52,972 nt of DNA from Sporichthyaceae bacterium (GTDB lineage: Bacteria; Actinomycetota; Actinomycetes; Sporichthyales; Sporichthyaceae), in NCBI GenBank assembly GCA_036269075.1, contig DATASX010000094.1, forward strand, positions 1-52,972, read 5' to 3'. The position numbers and the translations under genes were made by a program. The notes under the pieces are model-generated. The model had not been told where the DNA came from. It searched no databases and saw only the letters and a program-made list of their open reading frames with translations. Positions 1 through 11,576 of the stretch are shown here, one piece after another (the first letter of the stretch is position 1; every line of letters begins with the position of its first letter).

Positions 1-97
1 TTCCCGGGTCGGTAAGGGCGCCCGACACGTCAGAAGATGCATTCCGGGGGGTGAGTCGCTCCGTGATTGGTGAGCCGCCTGCGGCCACAGTGGTCCA

Positions 98-1609
98 GTG
101 GTCACGATCCTGACGCAGCCCTCGCTGGTGCGGGCCGCCCAGTCCCCGCAGCCCGCACGTGGACGTTTCTGGCAAGTGACGGCCGGAGCGATCGCGGCGG
201 TGGTCGCGGCGTCGGTCTGCATGGCCGTCCTCTGCGCCGGCACGGTCCTGCTCTGGGCGACCGGGCCGCAGACGACCTCGAGCGGGGCGACGGCGCCGCT
301 GCGGACCGCGGCCTCGCTCTGGTTGTTCGCGCTGCGCGTCCCGGTCCACACCACCGACGGGCCGATCCGGCTCGCCCCGCTGGCGGTCACCGGGCTGCTG
401 GTCTGGGCCTGCGTGCGCTCGGCCGGTTGGGCCGCCCGGTACGCGCGGGCCCACGAGACCGGCCAGGCGGCGGCCGTCGTCCTCGGGTTCACCTTCGCGT
501 TCACGTTCGCCGCCGCGGCCGCGGCGCGCTGCACGCTCGGGCACGGGCTGGCGGTCGCGACGCTGCCGGCAATGGCCGCGGCCGTCCCGTTCGGGGCGCT
601 GGCTGCGGTCGCCGGAGTGTCCCGGCACACCTGGGCGCTGGCCGCGCTGCTGCGCCGCACCCGCCCCTGGGGCGCAATGCTGGCCCGGGCCGTCGGTGCC
701 GCCGGGCTGGTGCTGTTCGGGGGCGGCATCGTGATCGTCATCGCCGCGATGGCCGTGCACCGGGACTCGGTGGCGCACTCGTTCGCGCTGTCCGGCGGCG
801 GCTGGAGCGGGGGCATCGGCCTGGCACTGCTCAGCCTCATCTTTCTGCCGACGGCGGCGTTCTGGGCGATCGCTGTCGCGGCCGGGCCAGGGGTCGCGCT
901 GGCCACGGACTCGCGGCTCGACCTCGGCGGCGCCGACCTCGGCGCGATGCCCAACCTGCCGCTCGTGCACGCGTTGCCGGGCACCGGTTCGTTGCCGTGG
1001 GTGGCCTACCTGACCGTCGCCGTGCCGCTGCTGGCCGGCATCAGTGCCGGGTGGGTGGTGCGCCCGGGGGCCGGCCGCCGGTGGTTCTCGGTGGTCGGGG
1101 TGGCGGCGGGGGCCGGCGCGCTGACGGGCGTCCTGGCCGGGTGCGCGGCGCAGCTGTCCGGCGGCGGGGTCGGCGGTCGGCTGGACCGACTCGGCCCGTC
1201 CGGTCCCCGCGTCGGGTTGGCGCTGGCCACCGAACTCGGGTTCGCCGCGGCGGTGACGGCCGCGCTGCGGGTCCTCGGCGCCCCGCGGCCGGTGCCGCCG
1301 CCGCTCGCGCTGCTGCCGCACGCGCGTTCCGCGACCGAGGAGATCGCTGCCGAGGCCACCGCCGATGCGGCGGAGGTCACCGAGGCCGTACCCGAGGGCG
1401 AGGTTGTCGAGCCGGTCGAGGAGCCGACCGACATAGTTGCGGACGTCGAGCCGTCGCCGGACGCATCTGACGAACCGTCAGAACCGGAGGGGTCGGCGAG
1501 CCTGACCGATCTCGAGGACCTCGAGGACACCCAGGAGATCCCCGTCGTCCACATCGAACCGGCGGCGGCGGTCGCCGCGGAGACAGATATCCTGACCCCG
1601 ACGGAATAG
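98..1609 (+). CDS. DUF6350-type polytopic membrane protein
   Basis: A 503-residue integral membrane protein. After a short N-terminus come many hydrophobic Ala/Val/Leu/Gly-rich segments to about residue 410, then a cytosolic-looking acidic tail rich in Glu, Asp and Pro. Hydrophobic architecture plus position directly before purN-purH match the DUF6350 family found at this place in Streptomyces and relatives; its biochemical role is unknown. The GTG at 98 is used because it begins a short polar segment just before the first membrane span. The purN start follows 25 nt after the stop, so the two are probably co-transcribed. The acidic tail is low complexity and is probably the least conserved part. 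Confidence 0.8.
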   Translation: MVTILTQPSLVRAAQSPQPARGRFWQVTAGAIAAVVAASVCMAVLCAGTVLLWATGPQTTSSGATAPLRTAASLWLFALRVPVHTTDGPIRLAPLAVTGLLVWACVRSAGWAARYARAHETGQAAAVVLGFTFAFTFAAAAAARCTLGHGLAVATLPAMAAAVPFGALAAVAGVSRHTWALAALLRRTRPWGAMLARAVGAAGLVLFGGGIVIVIAAMAVHRDSVAHSFALSGGGWSGGIGLALLSLIFLPTAAFWAIAVAAGPGVALATDSRLDLGGADLGAMPNLPLVHALPGTGSLPWVAYLTVAVPLLAGISAGWVVRPGAGRRWFSVVGVAAGAGALTGVLAGCAAQLSGGGVGGRLDRLGPSGPRVGLALATELGFAAAVTAALRVLGAPRPVPPPLALLPHARSATEEIAAEATADAAEVTEAVPEGEVVEPVEEPTDIVADVEPSPDASDEPSEPEGSASLTDLEDLEDTQEIPVVHIEPAAAVAAETDILTPTE

Positions 1610-1634
1610 AAGCCGGTACCGAGCGGAGCGAGCG

Positions 1635-2267
1635 TTGACGCACCTCGATCCGGTTCGGTTACTGGTGCTGGTCTCCGGTTCCGGGACCAATCTGCAGGCG
1701 CTGCTCGACGCGGCGGCGGACCCCGCGTGGGGCGCCGTGGTCATCGCCGTCGGGGCCGATCGTGACGACATCGAGGGCCTGCGTCGTGCGCAGCGCGTCG
1801 GGATCGAGACGTTCGTGGTCCGCCCGGTCGATCACGGGTCGCGCGCCGACTGGGACAAGGCGTTGGCCGTGGCCGTCACGGAGCGGGCTCCCGACCTGGT
1901 GGTGTGCGCCGGCTTCATGCGGATCCTGGGCCCGGCGTTCCTCGACGAGTGGACCGGCCGCTGCGTGAACACCCACCCGGCGCTGCTGCCCGCGTTCCCG
2001 GGCGCGCACGGTGTACGCGACGCCCTGGCCTACGGGGTGCGGGTGAGCGGCGCGACCGTGCACCTCGTCGATGCCGGTGTGGACACCGGGCCGATCCTGG
2101 CCCAGGCGGCGGTGCCGGTCCTGGCCGCCGACGACGAGTCGGAACTGCACGAGCGGATCAAGGTCGTCGAGCGGCAACTGCTGGTGGACGTGGTGGGCCG
2201 CATGGCCCGCGAGGGCTGGACCGTCGACGGGCGCACGGTGCGCCTGGGCGCGACGGAGGAGAAGTGA
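1635..2267 (+). CDS. purN: Phosphoribosylglycinamide formyltransferase
   Basis: GAR transformylase, which transfers a formyl group from 10-formyl-THF to GAR in de novo purine synthesis in the cytosol. The 210-residue protein has the N-terminal [10 protein letters not shown] phosphate-binding loop, the [12 protein letters not shown] segment carrying the catalytic Asn-His pair, and the DAGVDTGPI segment carrying the catalytic Asp. Length is normal for PurN. The start is TTG at 1635, the first codon giving a complete N-terminal beta strand, preceded by a GAGCGGAGCGAGC purine-rich stretch. Its stop overlaps the purH GTG by 4 nt (GTGA), so purN and purH are translationally coupled. Confidence 0.95.
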   Translation: MTHLDPVRLLVLVSGSGTNLQALLDAAADPAWGAVVIAVGADRDDIEGLRRAQRVGIETFVVRPVDHGSRADWDKALAVAVTERAPDLVVCAGFMRILGPAFLDEWTGRCVNTHPALLPAFPGAHGVRDALAYGVRVSGATVHLVDAGVDTGPILAQAAVPVLAADDESELHERIKVVERQLLVDVVGRMAREGWTVDGRTVRLGATEEK

Positions 2268-3835
2268 CGGAGGAACTGGTGGACGAAGGTCGTCGTGCGG
2301 TGCGTCGGGCGCTGATCAGCGTCTATGACAAGACCGGCTTGGTCGAGCTGGCGCAGGGGCTGCACGCGGCCGGGGTGGCGATCGTGTCCACCGGTTCGAC
2401 GGCCGCGACGATCGCGTCCGCCGGGGTTCCGGTCACGCCGGTCGAGGAGCTGACCGGGTTCCCGGAGTGTCTGGAGGGCCGGGTGAAGACGCTGCACCCG
2501 CGGGTGCACGCCGGGATCCTGGCCGACCTGCGCAAGGACGACCACGCCGCCCAACTCGCCGACCTCGGGGTCGAGCCGTTCGAACTGGTCGTGGTGAACC
2601 TCTACCCCTTCCGGGCCACGGTCGCCTCGGGCGCCGGCCGGGACGAGTGCGTCGAGCAGATCGACATCGGTGGGCCCTCGATGGTCCGCGCGGCGGCGAA
2701 GAACCACCCGTCGGTGGCCGTGGTCGTCGACCCGGCGCGCTACGGCGAGGTGCTCGACGCGGTGCGGTCCGGCGGCTTCACCCTGGACTCCCGCCGACGG
2801 CTGGCGGCCGCCGCGTTCGCGCACACCGCGGACTATGACGTCGCCGTCGCGTCCTGGATGGGTTCGCAGTTCCCCGAGGACCCGGCCTCGCAGTGGCCCT
2901 CCTGGACCGGCGCGACCTGGACCCGCGCGGCGGTGCTGCGCTACGGGGAGAACCCGCACCAGTCGGCCGCGCTGTACCAGCACTCGCGCGACGGTCTGGC
3001 CGGCGCGGAACAGCTGCACGGCAAGGAGATGTCGTACAACAACTACGTCGACACCGACGCCGCGCGGCGGGCCGCCTACGACTTCACGGCGCCGTGCGTG
3101 GCGATCATCAAGCACGCGAACCCGTGCGGGATCGCCACCGCCGGCGACATCGCCCAGGCGCACCGCAAGGCGCACGAGTGCGACCCGGTATCGGCGTTCG
3201 GCGGCGTGATCGCGACCAACGGCCCCGTGACGCTCGCGATGGCCGAGCAGGTCGCCGAGGTGTTCACCGAGGTCGTCTGCGCTCCGGAGTTCGACGCCGA
3301 CGCGCTGGAACTGTTGCGGGGCAAGAAGAACCTGCGGTTGTTGAAGTGCGCCCCGCTGCGCAACGCCGACCCGATCGAGTTCCGGGCGATCTCCGGCGGG
3401 GTCCTGGTCCAGTCGGTCGACCGGATCGACGCCCCAGGTGACGACCCGTCAGGTTGGACGCTGGCCACGGGGGCCCCGGCGAGCCCCGAGGTGCTGGCCG
3501 ATCTGGTGTTCGCCTGGCGGGCCGTGCGCGCGGTGAAGTCGAACGCGATCCTGCTGGCCAAGGACACCGCGACCGTCGGGGTCGGCATGGGTCAGGTCAA
3601 CCGGGTCGACTCGGCGCGACTGGCCGTGTCGCGGGCCGGCCAGCGGTCCGTCGGCGCGGTGGCCGCCTCGGACGCGTTCTTCCCGTTCCCGGACGGTCTG
3701 GAGGTGTTGCTGTCCGCCGGCGTCGCCGCGGTGGTTCAGCCCGGCGGCTCGGTCCGCGACTCCGAGGTGATCGCCGCCGCGGCCGCGGCCGGCGTGACCA
3801 TGTACCTGACCGGCACCCGACACTTCGCACACTGA
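2264..3835 (+). CDS. purH: Bifunctional AICAR formyltransferase / IMP cyclohydrolase
   Basis: Catalyses the last two steps of IMP synthesis. The reading frame is open far upstream, but GTG at 2264 overlapping the purN stop gives a standard PurH of 523 residues. The N-terminal IMP cyclohydrolase (MGS-like) domain shows [10 protein letters not shown], then STGSTA, and later the [16 protein letters not shown] region. The C-terminal AICAR transformylase shows [13 protein letters not shown], the [14 protein letters not shown] segment and the IIKHANPCG catalytic Lys-His region. It ends with a [19 protein letters not shown] tail followed by RHF, typical of the family. A small hairpin lies 20 nt downstream. 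Confidence 0.97.
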   Translation: MTEELVDEGRRAVRRALISVYDKTGLVELAQGLHAAGVAIVSTGSTAATIASAGVPVTPVEELTGFPECLEGRVKTLHPRVHAGILADLRKDDHAAQLADLGVEPFELVVVNLYPFRATVASGAGRDECVEQIDIGGPSMVRAAAKNHPSVAVVVDPARYGEVLDAVRSGGFTLDSRRRLAAAAFAHTADYDVAVASWMGSQFPEDPASQWPSWTGATWTRAAVLRYGENPHQSAALYQHSRDGLAGAEQLHGKEMSYNNYVDTDAARRAAYDFTAPCVAIIKHANPCGIATAGDIAQAHRKAHECDPVSAFGGVIATNGPVTLAMAEQVAEVFTEVVCAPEFDADALELLRGKKNLRLLKCAPLRNADPIEFRAISGGVLVQSVDRIDAPGDDPSGWTLATGAPASPEVLADLVFAWRAVRAVKSNAILLAKDTATVGVGMGQVNRVDSARLAVSRAGQRSVGAVAASDAFFPFPDGLEVLLSAGVAAVVQPGGSVRDSEVIAAAAAAGVTMYLTGTRHFAH

Positions 3836-3855
3836 GCCCCTCTGGTTGGGCAAAA

Positions 3856-3878
3856 TCTGCGGTCCCATAAGGGACAGA
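3856..3878 (+). terminator. Small hairpin after purH
   Basis: GTCCC (3862-3866) and GGGAC (3871-3875) pair around an ATAA loop, and flanking TCT/AGA extends the stem across a 3-nt bulge. It lies 20 nt after the purH stop. There is no T-tract, so it may be a weak terminator or a binding site. Nothing else in 3836-4003 looks like a gene. Confidence 0.35.
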
Positions 3879-4003
3879 TAGGGGCGCACGGTACGACACG
3901 CCCATCGGCCGTTCGGCCGGCTTCGCCCTGAAGGCCTTGTTCAACCGAGCCGTCCTCCTTGTACTGAATCCCGGGGAAGAAGGCTCGTCAGGGGGAGCAG
4001 GGC

Positions 4004-5959
4004 ATGGGCACAACGGGGCGGGCGAATCCGTCCGGAGGATCTCCGGACCCGGACGTGGACCCGGGGCTGTTCGACTTCGGTCCGGACGCGGACCGGTCGG
4101 AGACTGCTCCGGTGGCGGCGCTGCCGCCGTGGATGCGCAAGTCGGCCCCAGCGCCGGCCGCGTCCGCTGAGGTGCCCGCGCCGGCTCCCGCGCCCGCGGT
4201 CGAGTCCGCCGCGGCACCCGCGCTGCCTCGGGCCCGTCGCCATGCCCGGGTCGACGAACTCGAGGACCAGTCGCTGGCGGCGATGCTGTCCGAGGCTGAG
4301 GGTCTCGCGGGAGCGCTCGCGGAGCGGCCCCCTTTCGACCCACCGGCCGACGTCGAGCCCCGACCGAGGACCGAATCCGGATCTGAGGCGCCCGAGGGTC
4401 TGCTCGAGGAGGACCTGCTCGACGACGCTGCCTTCGACGACGCTGCCTTCGACGACGCGGACCTGCTAGACGACCTCGACATCTCCGCGGTGATCGCCGC
4501 CGAGGCCGAGCTGCCACCCGCTCCGCTGCCGATGATCCGCAGCGTGACCGTCCCGATCCACCGCTCGCGCCCCGCAACCGCGGCACCGGCCGCGGATCCG
4601 GTCGACGAGGAGCCGGCCCAACCTGCACCGAAGTCGCGGGCGGGCCTGTCCCGCATGGCCTCGGTTGCCGCCGATGCGGCCCGGACGAGCGTGGGCAAGG
4701 CCGACCTCGCCCGCGCGGCGGCGGCCCGGGCTGCTGCCAAGGCCAAGGCCAAGGCGGAGTCGGCCAAGGCCGAGCCCGACGTCGAGGCGGCGGCGGCCCG
4801 GGCTGCTGCCAAGGCCAAGGCCAAGGCGGAGTCGGCCAAGGCCGAGCCCGGGACGACCCACGCCGCCCGCAAGGCCGAGACCGAGCAGCGCGCCTCGCGT
4901 CGGGCCAAGCCCGCGCCGGGTAGGAGCCGCCCGGCCCGCGAGGCGGCGCCCGTCGGCCAAGGCGCGCCGCAGCCGACCGCTGCCCCGGCGCCCGCGAAAT
5001 CCGTGCTGGGCAAGGCCACGGCGCTGACCCGCCTGCGGCCGGGCCGCACCGCGATCTCCCGTGCGGGGATCGGTGCGATGGCGATCGGGGCGATCGGCAT
5101 CGCGGTGTTCGGCTACGGAGCCGTGAAGGGGAGCGCTCCGAGCGCCGCCGCGGTACCGACGGCCGACAACGACGCCGTGAACTGGCTGACCAACAACCTC
5201 GGCACGAAGGCCTCGGTGCTCGCCCCGGCCACGATCGACCAGGCGCTCGGCAAGGCGCACTTCGACCTGACCCGGGTCTTCAGCTACAGCACCGCGACCA
5301 ACGTTCCCGACTGGCACTGCTGCAACGTCCTGGTCGCGGCGGGCCCGGACAGCTCGAGTGCCCGAGCCGCGTTGCCCACTGCGCTGCAGGCCGCCTACGA
5401 CAGCTCACGCCCGATGGCCACGTTCGACGAGGACGGGACCACGGTCGAGATCCGGCAGGTCCTCAACGGCACGCCGTCGGCGGTCGCCGCCGGCGTCCAG
5501 ACCGAGCACGAGGAGCTGGTGGCCGCCGGCAAGGAGATCGTGAACAGCAAGCGGTTCACACTCTCCGCGACAGCCAAGCAGCAACTGACCGACGGTGCCG
5601 TCGACTCGCGCGTGCTGATCGCGTTGGACGGGATCGCCGCGCGGCACACCGTGACGATCGCCGCCTTCCCGAACGACGCCGCGAGCACCGCCGCCGGCGC
5701 CCCGGCCCGAGCGGTCGAGATCATCGGCCTGGACGGCAAGGCATTGGCGGCGGGCAGCGCCGCCGTGACGGACACGACCAATTTCCTGAACGGTCAGGTC
5801 GACCCGTACAAGCCGCTGCTGATCACAGTCACCGGCGCCCAGGCCGCTTCCGGGGCGACGGTGCAGACGATGGTGGTCGCGTTCAACGCGCCGGGACAGC
5901 TCGGACTGATCACGCCGACGACCGCGCCGGCCACGCCGACCGCGCCCGCCAAGAAGTAG
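4004..5959 (+). CDS. Single-span membrane protein with acidic N-half and Ala/Lys tandem repeat
   Basis: A 651-residue protein of unknown function. Residues 1 to about 190 are acidic and Pro/Ala-rich and include a [18 protein letters not shown] stretch. Residues about 230-290 are a charged Ala/Lys/Glu region holding a perfect 24-residue tandem duplication, probably helical. One transmembrane segment (about 347-370, [15 protein letters not shown]) follows. The last 280 residues form an exported globular-looking domain containing a WHCCNV motif. Start ATG 4004 has a good purine-rich RBS (GGGGGAGCAG). It is monocistronic between purH and folD, and a strong palindrome follows the stop. The layout suggests an envelope protein with a cytosolic disordered arm; no family is recognised. 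Confidence 0.8.
   Translation: MGTTGRANPSGGSPDPDVDPGLFDFGPDADRSETAPVAALPPWMRKSAPAPAASAEVPAPAPAPAVESAAAPALPRARRHARVDELEDQSLAAMLSEAEGLAGALAERPPFDPPADVEPRPRTESGSEAPEGLLEEDLLDDAAFDDAAFDDADLLDDLDISAVIAAEAELPPAPLPMIRSVTVPIHRSRPATAAPAADPVDEEPAQPAPKSRAGLSRMASVAADAARTSVGKADLARAAAARAAAKAKAKAESAKAEPDVEAAAARAAAKAKAKAESAKAEPGTTHAARKAETEQRASRRAKPAPGRSRPAREAAPVGQGAPQPTAAPAPAKSVLGKATALTRLRPGRTAISRAGIGAMAIGAIGIAVFGYGAVKGSAPSAAAVPTADNDAVNWLTNNLGTKASVLAPATIDQALGKAHFDLTRVFSYSTATNVPDWHCCNVLVAAGPDSSSARAALPTALQAAYDSSRPMATFDEDGTTVEIRQVLNGTPSAVAAGVQTEHEELVAAGKEIVNSKRFTLSATAKQQLTDGAVDSRVLIALDGIAARHTVTIAAFPNDAASTAAGAPARAVEIIGLDGKALAAGSAAVTDTTNFLNGQVDPYKPLLITVTGAQAASGATVQTMVVAFNAPGQLGLITPTTAPATPTAPAKK
4715..4850 (+). 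repeat. 72-bp tandem duplication inside a coding region
   Basis: Bases 4715-4778 and 4787-4850 are identical over 64 nt with a 72-bp period, so the reading frame is kept and 24 residues are duplicated ([18 protein letters not shown] core). Identity at the DNA level suggests a recent duplication. Confidence 0.9.
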
Positions 5960-5976
5960 CCCACCGCCAACGCCCC

Positions 5977-6036
5977 ACTTCTGCTGCCTGTCCCACCTAT
6001 GCGAGCGCTGCGATAGGTGGGACGGGCAGCAGAAGT
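5977..6036. repeat. Long palindromic element, copy 1
   Basis: A 24-nt left arm (5977-6000, beginning ACTTCTGCTGCC) pairs with a 24-nt right arm (6013-6036, ending GGCAGCAGAAGT) with a single G-U-type mismatch, around a 12-nt loop. It starts 17 nt after the stop of the upstream membrane protein. A homologous element lies at 41781-41839, also just after a stop codon. It may act as a transcription terminator or mRNA 3' stabiliser. Two copies in 53 kb suggest a dispersed REP-like family. Confidence 0.85.
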
Positions 6037-6098
6037 CGGGTGGGGGTGGGGCGCCTAGACTCGCCCCGGACGGACACCCCAGCGGGACGGGCAAGACT

Positions 6099-6956
6099 TT
6101 GGGCGCACAAATCCTCGACGGCAAGGCGACCGCCGCGGCGATCCGCCGGGAACTCACCGAGCGGGTGGCCGTGCTGGCCGCCCGCGGGCTGGTGCCCGGC
6201 CTCGGCACGGTGCTGGTCGGCGACGACCCCGGCAGCCATTCCTACGTGGCCGGCAAGCACCGCGACTGCGCCGAGATCGGCATCGCCAGCATCCGCCGCG
6301 ACCTGCCGGCGACGGCCACTCAGGCCGACGTCGAGCAGGCTGTCGCCGAACTCAACGCCGACCCGGGGTGCACCGGGTTCATCGTCCAACTGCCGCTGCC
6401 CAAGGGGCTGGATGCCAACCGCGTGCTCGGCCTGATCGACCCCGCCAAGGACGCCGACGGCCTGCACCCGATCAACCTCGGCAAGCTTGTGCTGGGGGAG
6501 CCCGCGCCGCTGCCGTGCACCCCGCGGGGCATCGTCGAACTGCTGCGCCGCTACGACGTCCCGCTGGCCGGCGCCGACGTCGTCGTGATCGGCCGAGGCG
6601 TGACCGTCGGTCGGCCGCTCGGCCTGCTGCTCACCCGCAAGTCCGAGAACGCCACGGTGACGCTGTGCCACACCGGCACCCGCGACCTGGGCGCACACGT
6701 GCGGCAGGCCGACATCGTGGTGGCCGCCGCCGGCGTGCGCGGGCTGATCACGGCCGAGATGGTCGCGCCCGGCGCGGTCGTGCTCGACGTCGGCACCTCG
6801 CGTGGCGCCGACGGCAAGCTCGTCGGCGACGTCGAGGAGAAGGTTGCCGAGATCGCCGGCTGGCTCGCCCCGATGCCCGGTGGCGTCGGCCCGATGACCC
6901 GGGCGATGCTCGTCGACAACGTGGTGCTGGCCGCGGAGCGAGACGCGGCGAGTTGA
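6099..6956 (+). CDS. folD: Methylenetetrahydrofolate dehydrogenase/cyclohydrolase
   Basis: Bifunctional enzyme of one-carbon metabolism that interconverts 5,10-methylene-, methenyl- and 10-formyl-THF, the formyl donor for PurN and PurH upstream. The 285-residue protein has the catalytic [14 protein letters not shown] segment (the family's Y-x3-K), the [12 protein letters not shown] signature, [14 protein letters not shown], and the Rossmann [17 protein letters not shown] motif with [14 protein letters not shown] at the C-terminus. The start is TTG at 6099, the only in-frame start giving a normal N-terminus ([14 protein letters not shown]). Its stop overlaps the next gene by 4 nt. Confidence 0.96.
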   Translation: MGAQILDGKATAAAIRRELTERVAVLAARGLVPGLGTVLVGDDPGSHSYVAGKHRDCAEIGIASIRRDLPATATQADVEQAVAELNADPGCTGFIVQLPLPKGLDANRVLGLIDPAKDADGLHPINLGKLVLGEPAPLPCTPRGIVELLRRYDVPLAGADVVVIGRGVTVGRPLGLLLTRKSENATVTLCHTGTRDLGAHVRQADIVVAAAGVRGLITAEMVAPGAVVLDVGTSRGADGKLVGDVEEKVAEIAGWLAPMPGGVGPMTRAMLVDNVVLAAERDAAS

Positions 6957-7309
6957 CCGGACGGCACGCGAATCGAGCCGAGATCCCGACGCCGCCGGTG
7001 CCGGGTCCGCCGGTCGCCGTGCCGCCTCGTCCGGCCGGGGAAGCCTCGAGCCTGGCCGCCGAGTGGCCATTGCTCGCGGTCGCGACCGTCTGTGGCGCTG
7101 GTCTGATCGTCGTGCTGTCCGACCACTTCCGCCGCGGGACCGTGATGTTCGCCGGTGGGCTGTTCCTGGCCGCCGGGCTGCGGGCGGTGCTGCCGGCACC
7201 GGTGGTCGGGTTGCTCGCGGTGCGCGGTCGGGTGGTGGACATCCTCACCCTGCTCGCCCTGGCGCTCGGAGTCCTGCTCACGGCACTGCTGGTGCCGCCC
7301 CCGTCGTGA
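6953..7309 (+). CDS. DUF3017 membrane protein
   Basis: A 118-residue protein with a short Pro-rich N-terminus and about three hydrophobic segments (around residues 35-55, 61-85 and 90-112). The start is TTG 6953 overlapping the folD stop (TTGA). Position after folD and the small three-span topology match DUF3017 proteins found between folD and mdh in Streptomyces. Function unknown; co-translation with folD is implied by the overlap. Confidence 0.8.
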   Translation: MTGRHANRAEIPTPPVPGPPVAVPPRPAGEASSLAAEWPLLAVATVCGAGLIVVLSDHFRRGTVMFAGGLFLAAGLRAVLPAPVVGLLAVRGRVVDILTLLALALGVLLTALLVPPPS

Positions 7310-7365
7310 CTATCGTCGCAGTGGTCTCGGCACGAGCGTTCAAGCGGTGCCGGCAGCACCCGCTC

Positions 7366-7393
7366 CTGACCGGCTCCGCCGGTGAAGTATCTT
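7366..7393 (+). promoter_or_regulatory. Possible promoter for mdh
   Basis: CTGACC (7366-7371) and TATCTT (7388-7393) are separated by 16 bp and lie about 43 nt before the mdh ATG. Transcription from here would exclude the in-frame GTG at 7382, supporting the ATG at 7436. Confidence 0.4.
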
Positions 7394-7435
7394 GATGCCG
7401 AGATATCTGCGTCGCAGCGAAGGGAACCCACCACA

Positions 7436-8392
7436 ATGGCGCGCAAGGGCAAGGTCACCGTCGTCGGAGCCGGTTTCTACGGGTCGACCACGGCACTCCG
7501 GCTGGCTGAGTACGACATCTTCGAAGAGGTGGTGCTCACCGACATCCTCGAGGGCAAGCCCGAGGGCTTGGCGCTGGACATGAACCAGTCCCGGCCGGTC
7601 GAGGGTTTCGAGACCAGGCTGACCGGCGCCACCACCACCGCCGACGGTGGCGGTTACGAGAAGACCGCCGGCTCCGACATTGTCGTGATCACCGCCGGCC
7701 TGCCGCGTAAGCCGGGCATGAGCCGCATGGACCTGATCGAGACCAACGCCAAGATCGTGCGCGGCGTCGCGGAGAACATCGTCAAGCACTCGCCGGACGC
7801 GGTGATCGTGGTCGTGTCCAACCCTCTGGACGAGATGACCGCACTGACCCAGCTCGCCTCGGGCCTGCCGAAGGCCAAGGTCATCGGCCAGGCGGGCATG
7901 CTCGACACCGCCCGCTTCACCAACTTCGTGGCTGAGAAGCTCGGCGTCGAGGTCCGCGCGGTCACCACGCTGACCCTCGGCTCGCACGGCGACACGATGG
8001 TTCCGGTGCCCAGCGCCTGCACCGTGAACGGCAAGCCACTGGCCGACATGCTCTCGGCCGCGGAGATCGAGGACCTGGTGGTCCGCACCCGCAACGGTGG
8101 TGCCGAGGTCGTCGCGCTGCTGAAGACCGGCTCGGCGTACTACGCGCCGTCGGCCGCCGCGGCCCGCATGGTCAAGGCCATCGCCGAGGACTCGGGAGCG
8201 ACCATGCCGGTCTGCGCCTGGGTCGACGGCGAGTACGGCATTGCCGGGGTCTACCTCGGTGTCGAGGCCCAGCTCGGCGCGGGCGGCATCAAGAAGGTCG
8301 TGGAGCGCGATCTGACGGACAGTGAGTTGACTGCCCTGCGCGAGGCCGCCGAGGCCGTGCGCGCCAAGCAGGCCGACGTGGCCGGCCTTTAG
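7436..8392 (+). CDS. mdh: Malate dehydrogenase (LDH-like type)
   Basis: NAD-dependent malate/oxaloacetate interconversion in the TCA cycle. The 318-residue protein belongs to the LDH-like MDH branch. It has the Rossmann VVGAGFYGSTTALRL motif, an Asp at the end of beta-2 (VVLTD, NAD preference), and GLPRKPGMSR, where Arg91 is the specificity residue expected in MDH rather than the Gln of lactate dehydrogenase. VVSNPLDEM and the catalytic His184 in GSHGDTMV follow. The ATG at 7436 is chosen over the upstream GTG at 7382 because it begins directly before the first beta strand and has an AGGGAA ribosome site. The icd gene follows 32 nt later. Confidence 0.93.
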   Translation: MARKGKVTVVGAGFYGSTTALRLAEYDIFEEVVLTDILEGKPEGLALDMNQSRPVEGFETRLTGATTTADGGGYEKTAGSDIVVITAGLPRKPGMSRMDLIETNAKIVRGVAENIVKHSPDAVIVVVSNPLDEMTALTQLASGLPKAKVIGQAGMLDTARFTNFVAEKLGVEVRAVTTLTLGSHGDTMVPVPSACTVNGKPLADMLSAAEIEDLVVRTRNGGAEVVALLKTGSAYYAPSAAAARMVKAIAEDSGATMPVCAWVDGEYGIAGVYLGVEAQLGAGGIKKVVERDLTDSELTALREAAEAVRAKQADVAGL

Positions 8393-8424
8393 CAGACGGC
8401 CGGATTCCCTAGGGGGTAACGAGA

Positions 8425-9642
8425 ATGGCGAAGATCAAGGTCGTCAACCCGGTCGTCGAGCTCGACGGCGACGAGATGACGCGGATCATCTGGGCCTTCA
8501 TCAAGGAACAGCTGATCCTGCCCTACCTGGACATCGACCTGAAGTACTACGACCTCGGCATCGAGGCCCGGGACGCGACCGACGACCAGATCACGATCGA
8601 CTCGGCCAACGCCATCAAGAAGTACGGCGTGGGTGTTAAGTGCGCGACGATCACGCCGGACGAGGCCCGGGTCGAGGAGTTCGGCCTCAAGGAGATGTGG
8701 AAGTCGCCGAACGGCACGATCCGCAACATCCTCGGCGGCGTGATCTTCCGTGAGCCGATCGTCATCTCGAACATTCCGCGGCTGGTGCCGGGCTGGACCA
8801 AGCCGATCATCATCGGCCGGCACGCCTTCGGCGACCAGTATCGGGCCACCGACATGGTGGTGCCGGGCGAGGGCACGCTGACGTTGACCTTCACCCCGAA
8901 GGACGGCTCGGCGCCCATCGAGCACACGGTTTTCGAGTTCCCCGGCGGCGGCGTGGCCATGGCCATGTACAACCTGGACGACTCGATCCGCGACTTCGCC
9001 CGGGCCTCGATGCGCTACGGCCTGGACCGGGGCTACCCGGTCTATCTGTCGACGAAGAACACGATCTTGAAGCGCTACGACGGGCGTTTCAAGGACATCT
9101 TCGCCGAGGTGTTCGCCGCGGAGTTCGAGCAGGACTTCAAGGAAGCCGGCATCACCTACGAGCACCGCCTGATCGACGACATGGTCGCCGCGGCGCTGAA
9201 GTGGGAGGGCGGCTACGTCTGGGCCTGCAAGAACTACGACGGCGACGTCCAGTCCGACACCGTCGCGCAGGGATTCGGGAGCCTCGGTCTGATGACCTCG
9301 GTGCTGATGACCCCGGACGGCTCGTGCGTGGAGGCCGAGGCCGCCCACGGCACGGTCACTCGGCACTACCGGATGCACCAGCAGGGCAAGCCGACCTCGA
9401 CCAACCCGATCGCCTCGATCTTCGCCTGGACCCGCGGCCTGGCCGCCCGGGCGCGGATGGATGGCACCCCGGCGCTGGCGGAATTCGCCGACGCGCTCGA
9501 GGCGACCTGCGTCACGACCGTCGAGTCCGGTGCGATGACCAAGGACCTGGCGTTGCTCGTGGGTCCGAACCAGCCGCACCAGACCACGGAGGAGTTCCTG
9601 GCCTCGGTGGACGAGAATCTGCGCAAGCGCGTCGGCGCCTGA
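8425..9642 (+). CDS. icd: NADP-dependent isocitrate dehydrogenase
   Basis: Oxidative decarboxylation of isocitrate to 2-oxoglutarate. The 405-residue protein is of the homodimeric eukaryote-like type: an N-terminal [14 protein letters not shown] motif, [12 protein letters not shown] substrate-binding segment, the YDGRFKDIF region, and the metal-binding [12 protein letters not shown] and [14 protein letters not shown] signatures. Start ATG 8425 is preceded by AGGGGG at a workable distance. It follows mdh in the same direction and is probably in one operon with it, which pairs two TCA enzymes. A strong hairpin follows the stop. Confidence 0.96.
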   Translation: MAKIKVVNPVVELDGDEMTRIIWAFIKEQLILPYLDIDLKYYDLGIEARDATDDQITIDSANAIKKYGVGVKCATITPDEARVEEFGLKEMWKSPNGTIRNILGGVIFREPIVISNIPRLVPGWTKPIIIGRHAFGDQYRATDMVVPGEGTLTLTFTPKDGSAPIEHTVFEFPGGGVAMAMYNLDDSIRDFARASMRYGLDRGYPVYLSTKNTILKRYDGRFKDIFAEVFAAEFEQDFKEAGITYEHRLIDDMVAAALKWEGGYVWACKNYDGDVQSDTVAQGFGSLGLMTSVLMTPDGSCVEAEAAHGTVTRHYRMHQQGKPTSTNPIASIFAWTRGLAARARMDGTPALAEFADALEATCVTTVESGAMTKDLALLVGPNQPHQTTEEFLASVDENLRKRVGA

Positions 9643-9647
9643 GCCGT

Positions 9648-9692
9648 TCGACGCGGTGTCCCGTACCCCTGTGGTGCGGGCCGCCGCGTCGA
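9648..9692 (+). terminator. Hairpin terminator after icd
   Basis: Two stacked stems: TCGACGCGG (9648-9656) with CCGCGTCGA (9684-9692), and CCCGTACC (9660-9667) with GGTGCGGG (9673-9680, one G-U), with a CCTGT loop. It begins 6 nt after the icd stop and closes the mdh-icd unit. There is no U-tract, as is common in actinobacteria. Confidence 0.75.
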
Positions 9693-9698
9693 GCCGCC

Positions 9699-9914
9699 TC
9701 AGCCCGGGATGAGGGTCCGCGACGCCGTCGCCCAGATCCGGGTGTCCTGGACCAGTTCGGCCGAGACCGCGACCGGCGTACCGCTCGCACACTGCGTCGG
9801 CCCGGTCGCCTGGCCGGTCGCCGATCAGGTCCCCGCCGGCCCGGACGTCGAGACCCGGACCAGGCAGCAGGCGAGAGCCGCGCCCGGGATCCAGGTTGCG
9901 GTGCAGGGCGTCAT
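9699..9914 (-). pseudogene. Possible interrupted small ORF
   Basis: In the 370-bp gap between icd and trpS, one minus-strand frame shows gene-like high G/C at third positions from an ATG at 9914 to a TGA at 9701-9699, but has an in-frame TGA at 9827-9825 (codon 30). The first part includes WIPGAALACCLV; the second includes CASGTPVAVSAELVQDTR. It may be a small exported protein broken by a nonsense mutation, or chance. No RBS is evident. I see no other gene in 9693-10013. Confidence 0.25.
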
Positions 9915-9926
9915 GGCAGCGGATGA

Positions 9927-11569
<1,643 letters not shown>

Positions 11570-11576
11570 GGCTGCC

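Noticed and set aside
9825-9827. TGA as selenocysteine codon in the small minus-strand frame
   Set aside because: No SECIS-like hairpin was seen right after it and the product is unrecognised; a nonsense mutation or non-coding DNA is simpler.
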